DNA from: Microcystis aeruginosa FD4
Lineage (GTDB): Bacteria; Cyanobacteriota; Cyanobacteriia; Cyanobacteriales; Microcystaceae
Assembly: GCF_009792235.1 (NCBI RefSeq)
Contig: NZ_CP046973.1
Coordinates: 3,844,001-3,908,000 of the forward strand
DNA length: 64,000 nucleotides
Direction: 5' to 3'
In this document: positions 1 to 7,852 of the stretch, in pieces
Layout of the letters: the number at the start of each line of letters is the position of its first letter
How positions within the stretch are numbered: the first letter of the stretch is position 1
The notes under the pieces: model-generated
What the model saw: the letters and a program-made list of their open reading frames with translations, nothing else
What the model was told of the DNA's origin: nothing
Databases searched by the model: none
Translations under genes and position numbers: made by a program

Positions 1-584
1 ATTGGTGTCTTGATCGGGGTTGGTTCTAGGGTAACTACCGATTTGGGAGTCGGTTCTGCTATCCGGGCAGGTGTGGAAGTTGGCCGTCTGGGAATAGTGC
101 TGGAAGCAACGAGGGTAACAATTGGTTTTGACTGGGGTTTGACAACAGTTTTTTGAACGATAGTTGTCGAAACGACGGGTTTAATTCGAGGTTCTTTCAC
201 ACTAGACCGACCAGTCTCTCTTGCGATTTGTCTACGACTAGAACGAGTACCGGTCGTTGTTGTAGTTTTTCTAATAATAGTTTGTTGAGCAACAGGAGAT
301 TTGACGGGTTTTTGACCACCACCAGCAGACGTGGTATTTTTGGCGATGACCACTCCAGTAGTATCTTCATTATTTTTAGCGATCACAACTCCAGTATCTT
401 CTGATTTATTGCCCTCGATCACGCTCCCACTAGCCTCTGACCGATTTTTCTCGATCACGATTCCATTAAATTCTGATTTATTTCCCTCGATAACATTTTC
501 TGGTTGAGCAAATCCAGTCTGAAAATAGATTAACTCTTGTAATACGGTAAAACCTGCCGCTAATAAAAAACAAGATTTATTCAT
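1..584 (-). CDS. Secreted Pro/Thr-rich repeat protein, C-terminus beyond the window edge
   Basis: An open frame runs from an ATG at 584 off the left edge (194 whole codons visible) with no stop. A GAGGA ribosome site lies a few bases upstream. The N-terminus is a signal peptide: MNKS followed by a hydrophobic stretch ending near TGFAQ. About five imperfect 12-13-residue repeats follow, with the pattern VIEGNKSE / VIEKNRSE / VIAKN. After these comes a basic Thr-rich stretch and then Pro/Thr/Lys-rich sequence without clear globular character. This looks like an exported stalk or linker protein, and any functional domain would lie outside the window. It follows the secreted GUN4 gene on the same strand, so it may belong to the same envelope signalling cluster. 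No family is recognised. Confidence 0.75.
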   Translation of the reverse strand, partial: MNKSCFLLAAGFTVLQELIYFQTGFAQPENVIEGNKSEFNGIVIEKNRSEASGSVIEGNKSEDTGVVIAKNNEDTTGVVIAKNTTSAGGGQKPVKSPVAQQTIIRKTTTTTGTRSSRRQIARETGRSSVKEPRIKPVVSTTIVQKTVVKPQSKPIVTLVASSTIPRRPTSTPARIAEPTPKSVVTLEPTPIKTP

Positions 585-993
585 GATTACTTATTCCTCA
601 CTTCAAGTATTTAATTAATATCCGAAAATTTTTATCACTGAATCCCCTATATTTTTCATACAAGATACACAAACAGTATCAACCTAAGCAAATAAAAATT
701 AGATTTTTTTTGATTTATTTGCTTAAATGCCAAACTCAAGACAGATAAAAGTAGCTAAAGCAGTTTAGATACCCTTGAACCCTTAAAGTTTAGTAATATA
801 GTGTTTCTCATTTTTTAGGCTACTGACTATTGTACTCAGACTCGTCTAGGGAAAATTTTGTGCCTCGTAATCAAGAAAATTGCTATATCAAGGTTCTCAT
901 CTAGCCTACTGCCCCCTGGTATTCATTCACAAAGCGATGATGAACGTTGCCTTAACCATGATTATATCGCTTGCAACCAGGGGTTGAACCGTT
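585..993. other. Intergenic region between the repeat protein and the GUN4 gene
   Basis: About 400 bases of AT-rich sequence lie between two minus-strand genes. Short open frames on the plus strand here have no ribosome sites or recognisable composition. The region probably carries the promoter of the gene at 1-584. I see no convincing repeat or RNA structure. Confidence 0.4.
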
Positions 994-1728
994 TTACAGT
1001 CCACAGATATAAATCATTTGGAATCGATGCTCCCTACCATCTTCCCACTCTAACATCGCGGGTAAATGTCCTCGAGGTGGAGTTGGCGATTTGGTAAAAA
1101 TTGGTTCTAAGCCAGCAATATATTTAGTTTTACCTTCCAGTTGTTCGTAACGCCATTCCACTTTTACTATATCTTGTCCAGGCAGTCTCCATTGGATTGT
1201 TTCATAAAACTTACTGGCATTTTTTCCCACTTCTTCAAAAATGTCTTTCTGAACTTTGAAACCCAGTTGTCCACCACTTTTGCTACTCCAGAGGGCATCG
1301 ATATCGACAACTTTTTTGCAGAAGGCATCTTTATCTGAACTGAGTTTTTGTCGCCACTCTTCTAAAACAAAGCGCCCTTGCTGCTTGGATTGTGGTCCGA
1401 CTATTGCTAATAATAATTGAAAGGTGGCCGCATCAGCCTTTCTCCAATCTTGACGGATCAGAGCATCTTCTAATTCCTTATAAAGTTTCGTTTCTTCAGA
1501 TGCTGGGGTTCCCACGGAAGGAGTAACAGTCGGTGTAGTCATCCCTGGGGTTGGAGTAATGGTCGGTGTAGTCATCCCTGGGGTTGGAGTAACGGTCGGT
1601 GTGGTTGTCGTTCCCGTTGGAGGCGGCTCGGCGGCCAACCTTGCTGGAGGTAGAATAATATCTTGAACGAAAAACCCCAAGTTGCTGACCAGTAACCCCA
1701 TGAGGACAAATTGATAGTTATGTTTCAT
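994..1728 (-). CDS. Secreted GUN4-domain protein
   Basis: 244 residues with an AGGAG ribosome site just upstream. Residues 1-33 form a signal peptide with likely cleavage after ARLAA. Residues 34-75 are a Pro/Thr linker with tandem TPTxTPTPGMT units. Residues 80-244 are a GUN4 domain, recognised from DWRKAD, GPQSKQQGRF, IDALW, LGFKVQKDIF and FYETIQWR, and from a C-terminal extension PPRGHLPAMLEW. GUN4 proteins bind porphyrins and bilins; the classical member regulates Mg-chelatase in the cytosol. This one should be extracytoplasmic, so a chelatase role is unlikely. The domain and its extension closely resemble the C-terminus of the kinase encoded upstream, including PPRGHLPA(M/I)LEW, so it may be a paralogous partner or competitor for the same ligand. 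Confidence 0.85.
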   Translation of the reverse strand: MKHNYQFVLMGLLVSNLGFFVQDIILPPARLAAEPPPTGTTTTPTVTPTPGMTTPTITPTPGMTTPTVTPSVGTPASEETKLYKELEDALIRQDWRKADAATFQLLLAIVGPQSKQQGRFVLEEWRQKLSSDKDAFCKKVVDIDALWSSKSGGQLGFKVQKDIFEEVGKNASKFYETIQWRLPGQDIVKVEWRYEQLEGKTKYIAGLEPIFTKSPTPPRGHLPAMLEWEDGREHRFQMIYICGL

Positions 1729-2424
1729 TATTATGAACTCCTATTTAATCGGCTATTAAGTTCTCTCAGAGAATAAATATTTATTCTCCAAAATTCAAAA
1801 ATGTTTAGTTGTCTTAACTAACTTAGTATCCCTGATAAGGATTCTAGAATAAATAAAACAAAACTGTCAAGTATTTATGGTTGTTTTTGTGTAAAAAATT
1901 ATTAACTGATTAGACTAAATTTACTCAGAATCGCAGTTTAGTAATTATCTCCTATAGCTTTAAGCTGTCGGCCGTCAGCATCCCGCACATCAGCCTGTTA
2001 TTGCTATTCTCGGCTTGTTGCCATTGGCAATATCCTAACCTGAATTGCTAGGGATACAAACAATAGGAAACACAGCCCATAATTCTACATTCCTAAGCAA
2101 TAGAAACGTTATTTTCTTAATTTTTCTTTTATAATTGTAATTGGGAAAATACGAGAATTTGCTCAAAGTCTCTAGGCTAACTGACAAACAAAGACTATCA
2201 AGATTACTCCGAACAGGTAGAGTCTGTCTTTGTTAAATAAATTCATGAATTAAGCTGTACTGAATTTAAACTGCGTATGGGAAACTTTAGTACAAATGCT
2301 CAAGCCCAATCTCCCTGCTCCCTGCTCCCTTCTCACAGACAGTCTTAACGAGTAATTTAGATAGTCAACAGCTTACCTTACAGCCATGGTCTTAAGCATC
2401 AGCCAAAAACCAGCGAAAACATGG
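1729..2424. other. 700-base gene-free spacer upstream of the secreted GUN4 gene
   Basis: I see no convincing coding frame on either strand. The stretch is AT-rich and includes a short run of 7-bp units (CTCCCTG) near 2311-2330. It must contain the promoter of the secreted GUN4 gene if that gene is not co-transcribed with the kinase. No RNA family is recognised. Confidence 0.4.
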
Positions 2425-5043
2425 CTAAAGTTGACATCGAGCGCGTACATCAAATCGATGATCCTTGCCGTCGTTCCATTCTAGAATAGCGGGTAAATGG
2501 CCTCGAGGCGGATCGGTAAACAGTGGCTCTTTCCCTCGCAGATATGCAACCCTTTTAGTCTGCTTATCGTATTTCCATTCTACTGTAACCTCCCCCTGTG
2601 GGTTTCTCCATCGGATAGTCTTATAGAAGAGGTTCCCATCTTTTTTGACCCGAGCGAAAAAAATATTATACTGAACCCTGAAGCCGAGGTTGCCGTCACT
2701 GGCTCGATGCCAAAGAGCGTCAATTTTTTTAAAATCATCACAGTCAAATTCTTGCCATTCTTCTAGGTTAAATCGTCCTTGCCGCTCCGATTCTGGTCCG
2801 GCGATTCTGAGCATGAGTTTATAGGTTAGTTCGTCAGCTTTTTTCCAATCTTTTTGTTCTAGAGATTTTTCCAGTTGCTGATAATAAAATTCTGGCGATT
2901 TTGCATAAAGAAACCAACTTCCAGCCATAGCGATCGCTCCTAGGGTCAAGAGTGCTCCCACTCCGATGGTCAGAAACCGCCGGGGGGGACGCGGTATAGG
3001 AACTGGGGGTCTTGCTACCTTGTTAGTAGCTCGCTCGGTCGTGGTAGCTGGAGCAGTGGGGACTAATTCATCGAGAGCCTGCATTGCTTCTGTTGCCGTT
3101 TTATAGCGATCTTTAAAGTGGTAACGCACCATCTTGGTGAGAATAGCCTCTAACCCCGCACCGATCCTAACCCTTTGTTGCCAGCTAATTTCCCCCGTTT
3201 CGGGATCGTCAGGCAAATTTTTGGGATCGATTCCAGTTAAAGCTTGAATTGCGATCGCACCTAACGCGTAAATATCGCTACTCGGGCGCGGTTTGCCGCG
3301 AGCTTGTTCCGTTGACATATATCCCGATGTCCCCGGGGAACCGTTGGAATTGAATGACTCAACATTATCCTCGGCAACCCCTGGAAACTTTTTAACCGCA
3401 CCAAAATCCACTAAAACTAAATGATTGTCCTGCTGTCGCCGAATGAGGTTATCAGGTTTGATATCGAGGTGAATGACTTCTTGACCGTGGATAAATTGCA
3501 GGATCGTCAAAACTTCTCGCAATAGAGCGATTACCTCGGTTTCAGTCCAAAAATGATGGGGCGGAAGTTCCTCGGTCAAAGGATGACCAGTTACATATTC
3601 TCGAATTAGATAAAAAGCTCCATCTTCCTCAAAATAATCAATAAGTCCGGGTATTTGGTCATGTTCTCCTATTTTTTTGAGCGTATCTGCTTCTTGAGCG
3701 AAAAGACGCTGTGCTGTTGGCCCATCGATCGCGCTGTCTGTCGGTTTGAGCAAGCGTTTGACCAAATAACGCCCGCATTCGGGTCGCTCGATATTTTCGG
3801 CGATGTAGGTTTGGCGAAAGGGGCTTTCCTTAAGGGTTGTTATCAGTCGATAGGAGCGGTGTATTAAAGGAATTAAAGGGATGGATGCCTGAACTTCTAA
3901 GTTAACTTTTGTTTCCCTTAAACCAGACTGTTCGCTACTAACTTTCGTTTCCCTTAAACCAGACTGTGAAGCCAGAGGTTCAGCACTGACTCTCGTTTCC
4001 CTTAAACCAGACTGTTCAGCACTAACTCTCGTTTCCCTTAAACCAGACTGTTCACTACTAACTCTCGTTTCCCTTAAACCAGACTGTTCACTACTAACTT
4101 TCGTTTCCCTTAAACCAGACTTTTCACTACTAACTCTCGTTTCTCGAATAATCGGAGTCGAAACTGTTGATGGATTCGTTTCTTCAGAAATAGGTGCCTG
4201 GGAGGGACTGGTCAGCGCTGCGAGTGCCTGGATGATTTCCGTAGCACTTTGATAACGGTCTTTAAAATGATAACTAACCATTTTGTTGAGAATGGCCGCT
4301 AATCCGTCACTAACATTAGCGTAATCACGCCATAGCAGCTCTCCAGTTTTGTCATCATCGAGTACCTGTAATTTTAACGGATCCATCCCAGTAGCGGCTT
4401 GGATAGCGATTATACCCAGAGCGTAGATATCGCTGTTGAAACGGGGTTTGCCTCGCACCTGCTCCGTGGGCATATAGCCTTCTGTTCCAATAGAAATTGT
4501 CAGGGGAGAGTGGGAGGTTTGCAAAGATGTACCTGGATTGCGAATTTTCTTAACTGCTCCAAAATCGATCAGTACCAAGCGATCATCTCGATCTCGTCGG
4601 ATCAGGTTGTTGGGTTTGATATCTCGATGAATGACCTTGTAGCTATGAACAAATTCTAAAATCGGCAACACATCTTGCAGGAAAGCGATAATTTTGCTTT
4701 CCGTCCAACGCACACCGGGAGGAAGTTCTTTATCGAGGGTATGACCTTCGATAAACTCTTGCACCAAGTAAAATTCTTGGTTTTCCTCAAAATAAGCTAA
4801 TAATCTAGGTATTTGATCGTGTTCTCCTAAGACCTCCAAATTTTCCGCTTCTTCCTTAAACAATCGTCGAGCGGTGGGTAAAAAATCCGGATCGTTGCTG
4901 GCTGGTTTTAGGTATTTGACAGCACATTGAGGATGACCGGGACGATGCAGGTCTTCTACAATGTAGGTTTTGGCTAATCCCCCTTCTCCTAAAGCACGGA
5001 GAACCTTATAGTGTCCAGCCAGGAGTTGATTTAACTCTAACAT
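2425..5043 (-). CDS. Double Ser/Thr protein kinase with membrane helix and C-terminal GUN4 domain
   Basis: 872 residues. Kinase domain 1 (about 10-280) has an intact Gly-rich loop LGEGGLAKTY, the lysine of CAVKYL, HRDIKPNN and DFGAVKK. A linker (about 290-390) carries six to seven 12-residue RET(R/K)VSSEQSGL repeats. Kinase domain 2 (about 395-660) keeps VKRLL, DIKPDN and DFGAVKK, but its Gly loop is degraded (LKESPFRQTY) and HRD has become HLD, so it may be weak or a pseudokinase. A Pro/Arg-rich stretch and a membrane helix (about 700-722, GVGALLTLGAIAMAG) follow, then a GUN4 domain to the end. The positive-inside rule puts the kinases in the cytosol and GUN4 outside. This is a receptor-kinase layout with a tetrapyrrole-binding fold as the likely sensor. 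The substrate and ligand are unknown. Confidence 0.9.
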   Translation of the reverse strand: MLELNQLLAGHYKVLRALGEGGLAKTYIVEDLHRPGHPQCAVKYLKPASNDPDFLPTARRLFKEEAENLEVLGEHDQIPRLLAYFEENQEFYLVQEFIEGHTLDKELPPGVRWTESKIIAFLQDVLPILEFVHSYKVIHRDIKPNNLIRRDRDDRLVLIDFGAVKKIRNPGTSLQTSHSPLTISIGTEGYMPTEQVRGKPRFNSDIYALGIIAIQAATGMDPLKLQVLDDDKTGELLWRDYANVSDGLAAILNKMVSYHFKDRYQSATEIIQALAALTSPSQAPISEETNPSTVSTPIIRETRVSSEKSGLRETKVSSEQSGLRETRVSSEQSGLRETRVSAEQSGLRETRVSAEPLASQSGLRETKVSSEQSGLRETKVNLEVQASIPLIPLIHRSYRLITTLKESPFRQTYIAENIERPECGRYLVKRLLKPTDSAIDGPTAQRLFAQEADTLKKIGEHDQIPGLIDYFEEDGAFYLIREYVTGHPLTEELPPHHFWTETEVIALLREVLTILQFIHGQEVIHLDIKPDNLIRRQQDNHLVLVDFGAVKKFPGVAEDNVESFNSNGSPGTSGYMSTEQARGKPRPSSDIYALGAIAIQALTGIDPKNLPDDPETGEISWQQRVRIGAGLEAILTKMVRYHFKDRYKTATEAMQALDELVPTAPATTTERATNKVARPPVPIPRPPRRFLTIGVGALLTLGAIAMAGSWFLYAKSPEFYYQQLEKSLEQKDWKKADELTYKLMLRIAGPESERQGRFNLEEWQEFDCDDFKKIDALWHRASDGNLGFRVQYNIFFARVKKDGNLFYKTIRWRNPQGEVTVEWKYDKQTKRVAYLRGKEPLFTDPPRGHLPAILEWNDGKDHRFDVRARCQL
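3901..4146 (-). repeat. 36-bp coding tandem repeats in the kinase linker
   Basis: Six full units and one partial unit of about 36 bp, in frame, encode RETRVSSEQSGL-like dodecapeptides. One unit carries a 4-residue insertion (PLAS). Variation is mostly R/K and S/A substitutions, pointing to recent expansion with some selection. Each unit offers Thr and Ser residues next to basic and acidic residues, which would suit phosphorylation. Confidence 0.85.
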
Positions 5044-5149
5044 CGCTCAATTCGTTTAACCCGTTGCTCTAATGATGGCACAGATTCCGGCTCGTAATGT
5101 ATTTTTGACAACCAGCCTTCAGATAAGAGATCAAGAGATGATCGTTATT

Positions 5150-6073
5150 AGACCTCCTGCAAAAGTCTTATTCAGCTACTTGATGATAGCCTAAAGCAAG
5201 TTCGTAGTTGTAAATGCCAGCGATTAAATTAAATCTCAGACCAAAACGTCGTCTCCGATTCCTATATCTTGATGATAAAATTCTAAATCTCTTCAGACTT
5301 CTGTGAATAGGTTCGATAACAATTCTTTCTCTTGATAACTGGCGATTAAATTCTTTTTCTTCTAAACTTAATTCTTGATTTTTCTTTTTTTTGTTAGGAA
5401 TTCTACTATTTTTGTGCAGCTTTTGAATTCCTTGATCGCCCTTATCTGCTAAACATTCAATACTTTTATCGATCCCAATTTGACTATTTTTCCAAAGATT
5501 AAAGTCATGTATTCTTCCCTTTCCATGAGCGGTACAGATTATCATTCCTGTTTTTTGTGCCGCAAGAACTTGCGATTTTATTGTATGATAGCCTTGTTTC
5601 CCGCTATAGTAATCTTTCTGCTTTTTTTGAGGTCTTTCTATCTCAGGCTCTGCTACATCTACTACCACTACCTCTAGGTCACTATTCGCCTGGTGAACTG
5701 TCTTTTTCCCAGGCAGATTAAACAATCCAGATTTTATCAGAATATTTTCTACCTTTCTAGTGATTCTTAGGGCTGTTGTCTCATTAATCTCCCAATTAAT
5801 TGCGAGATGGAAATAAGTACTATATTCCCGTAAATACTCTAAGGTCATCAAGATTTGGTCTTCTAGACTTAATTTACTTGGTCTTCCCGATTTTTTTTGC
5901 AGAACTTTTTCGGCAGCCAAAACCTTCACCATATCCTTAAATGTTTCAGGATATACTCCACAAAAGCGTTTAAACTCTTCTGGATTCAAATTTTTTACTT
6001 TTTCGTAAGTCATGGTTTTTCTGAGTGTTTTACTTTATTATACATAATCAGTTCCTATTTTTGCAGGAGGTCT
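5150..6073 (-). mobile_element. IS5-family insertion sequence, copy 1
   Basis: A 924-bp element with perfect 15-bp terminal inverted repeats (5150-5164 and 6059-6073), flanked on both sides by ATT (5147-5149 and 6074-6076), an apparent 3-bp target duplication. It is the same length and nearly identical to the element at 28873-29796. Its right end falls inside the stop codon of the FHA protein gene: the original CAA-TAA becomes CAA-TAG, so that protein is unchanged. It separates the FHA gene from the kinase gene and could be polar. Confidence 0.92.
5168..6013 (-). CDS. IS5-family transposase (DDE_Tnp_4 type)
   Basis: 281 residues and apparently intact. It has an N-terminal helix-turn-helix region, then the DDE catalytic domain. 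The first Asp is in VVDVAEPEIERP, the second in CLADKGDQG, and the Glu is in RERIVIEPIHRSLKRF. A YYSGKQGYHTIKSQ block between them is typical of this group. The gene fills the element, as expected for a simple single-gene IS. It differs from the copy at 28891-29736 by only a handful of residues (for example YHQVAE against YNQVAE), implying recent transposition. Confidence 0.93.
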   Translation of the reverse strand: MTYEKVKNLNPEEFKRFCGVYPETFKDMVKVLAAEKVLQKKSGRPSKLSLEDQILMTLEYLREYSTYFHLAINWEINETTALRITRKVENILIKSGLFNLPGKKTVHQANSDLEVVVVDVAEPEIERPQKKQKDYYSGKQGYHTIKSQVLAAQKTGMIICTAHGKGRIHDFNLWKNSQIGIDKSIECLADKGDQGIQKLHKNSRIPNKKKKNQELSLEEKEFNRQLSRERIVIEPIHRSLKRFRILSSRYRNRRRRFGLRFNLIAGIYNYELALGYHQVAE

Positions 6074-7706
6074 ATTGTCCCATTCTGGTTTCTCTGACCG
6101 CCGCCTGACTACCAGACTGGTTGAAATAAGTCAAAATTACCCATTCTTGAGGATTTTTACCGATCTTGATCTGATCGCCATCCTTCAAGGGATAGTCATT
6201 AAGGGTGCCGACACGCTCATCTTCAACCCACAGACCATTGCGACTGGGAACGGTCCCATCACCATCGTGAATCCGATAATCATCCCCTTGTTTGCGCAAG
6301 ATGGCGTGATGTCGGGATATGACTTCCCAACCAGCAGGGACTTTAAAGTCTGACCAGTCCGGATCTCGTCCCAAGCGATGCTCCTCTTTACTGAGGGGAA
6401 AACGACGTAGTTGTCCCTGACATTCTAGTTCTATCCAGATCTGGTTTCCCGCTCCATTATCCATAGCTTGGGCTTGCTGGGAGTTCCCACCCATCTCTGG
6501 GGTCGCTGGGGAACCAGTGGGAGTCTTGCGGACTGGGGCTTTGGGGCGAAGCAAAAAGTAGGCGGCAAGTCCGGCGGCACCAGCAATTAAAGCTAGTAAT
6601 AACTGATAAAATGGGTCGCTCAAAGGCTTCAAATATCGATCGCCCTCGATCTGGGCTATCTCTTTCAGGAGACGATTAACTTCCGAGTGATCATTATAGA
6701 TTTCTTGGGCTTTTTTAAATTTTTCTCTTGCCCCCTCGATGTTGCCCTTCCAGTAAAGCTCTAGACCATCTAGATACAGTTGATCCGTCGGTCCGGATTC
6801 GTTCGTTGTACCAGCTTGTTTGATAGTTTCCTGAATGAGACTAGCGGGTATGGCGAAAACTATATTATTAGAGTTAGACTCGGGATCTTTGGGGGCTAAC
6901 ATCCCGATCACTTCACCTTTGCTATTAATCACCGGGCTGCCGGCAGTTCCTTCTCCCGCTTCAATACCATCCACTTGAAGGACAGGATTACCCTGTTGGC
7001 GGAGTTTATAGGGGTTAGAAATGCTGCCCTCATCGGCGGAGGCTTCGTAGAAGGATTCCTCGGTCAGGGCTTGATCAACCTGGAGCTTGAAATCGGCGTC
7101 AGTGGGAAATCCAAGGGTTATGACGGAATCTTGGGTTTGAACTTTCTTGGAATCTCCCAGCCGCAGGGTCGGTACATCATTAGCCGGTATCTTGATGAGA
7201 GTAACATCGGAGGATTCACTCGACTTTTTAATCGCGAATAAAGGGGGTTCAACCTTGGCATTTGGTAGAATAACTCTTGCTGGTACGTAGTAAATTCTGT
7301 CCTCCCATTCAACATTTTTAAGCTCTCGAGCGGGTTTGCGAACACCGTTGTGTTCAAGTTTCTTGAGAATATTCCTTTTAATAGCCTCCTTGCAACCCTC
7401 TTCACTGCCTATACTGAGTTGAGGGGATGCACTGGTAACAATATAGCCATTAGAATTGATGAAAAAACCCGTTCCTCTAAAACTACTATCAATGGGGAAT
7501 GGTTTTGGATCGTTTTTATCTCCATAGGGATGCCACACCGCATCTGACCCACAAATGCCCAGAATCCGAACGACCGCAGGTTTGGTTTTCCAGACTAACT
7601 GTTGTTTTTGGTTGGGAGGAGTGACTTGTTGAACCGACGAGCAGGACTGAAATAGAGCTAAAGCGGGCGCAAGAATTAAGGCAGTTATAGTTAAATTACG
7701 TTTCAT
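6072..7706 (-). CDS. HtrA-like pseudoprotease lipoprotein with C-terminal FHA domain
   Basis: 544 residues from the ATG at 7706, which has GAGGG 8 bases upstream; an in-frame TTG two codons earlier is less likely. The N-terminus is a signal sequence ending LFQSCSS, a plausible lipobox. A trypsin/HtrA-like domain (about 50-290) has GTGFFINSNGYIVT, but the next residues read SASPQ where HtrA has NAHVV, and GNSGGP is replaced by GTAGSP. Catalytic His and Ser are therefore absent, while the Asp region SSDVTLIKI is kept. Next come a short TPR-like helical stretch, a membrane helix (about 370-390) and an FHA domain (about 430-530) with GRDP, SRHHA and NGLWV, the phosphothreonine-binding residues. 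The C-terminus is VRETRMGQ, which resembles the RETRV repeats in the neighbouring kinase. It probably reads kinase phosphorylation and does not cleave proteins. Confidence 0.85.
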   Translation of the reverse strand: MKRNLTITALILAPALALFQSCSSVQQVTPPNQKQQLVWKTKPAVVRILGICGSDAVWHPYGDKNDPKPFPIDSSFRGTGFFINSNGYIVTSASPQLSIGSEEGCKEAIKRNILKKLEHNGVRKPARELKNVEWEDRIYYVPARVILPNAKVEPPLFAIKKSSESSDVTLIKIPANDVPTLRLGDSKKVQTQDSVITLGFPTDADFKLQVDQALTEESFYEASADEGSISNPYKLRQQGNPVLQVDGIEAGEGTAGSPVINSKGEVIGMLAPKDPESNSNNIVFAIPASLIQETIKQAGTTNESGPTDQLYLDGLELYWKGNIEGAREKFKKAQEIYNDHSEVNRLLKEIAQIEGDRYLKPLSDPFYQLLLALIAGAAGLAAYFLLRPKAPVRKTPTGSPATPEMGGNSQQAQAMDNGAGNQIWIELECQGQLRRFPLSKEEHRLGRDPDWSDFKVPAGWEVISRHHAILRKQGDDYRIHDGDGTVPSRNGLWVEDERVGTLNDYPLKDGDQIKIGKNPQEWVILTYFNQSGSQAAVRETRMGQ

Positions 7707-7852
7707 ATCCAATCCCTCTTAATAATTTTTAAAGTCAATTGCATCGAAATGTAAAGATTCGCTCCGGGTGGATAAATTCCTGTGGAATAGATCCCCTACA
7801 CGATAATTATATCAATGGCATCAAAGACGATTCCTGAAGATTTACTTAATTA

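Noticed and set aside
153..404. An 83-codon plus frame at the left end
   Set aside because: Its Ser/Arg/Thr-rich composition is antisense to the signal-peptide gene at 1-584, which has a proper start and ribosome site.
1729..2424. A riboswitch or small RNA in the 700-base spacer
   Set aside because: I could not identify a conserved structure or terminator; the length alone is no evidence.
6072..6074. Truncation of the FHA protein by the IS5 element
   Set aside because: Rebuilding the empty site gives CAA-TAA at the same place, so no residues were lost.
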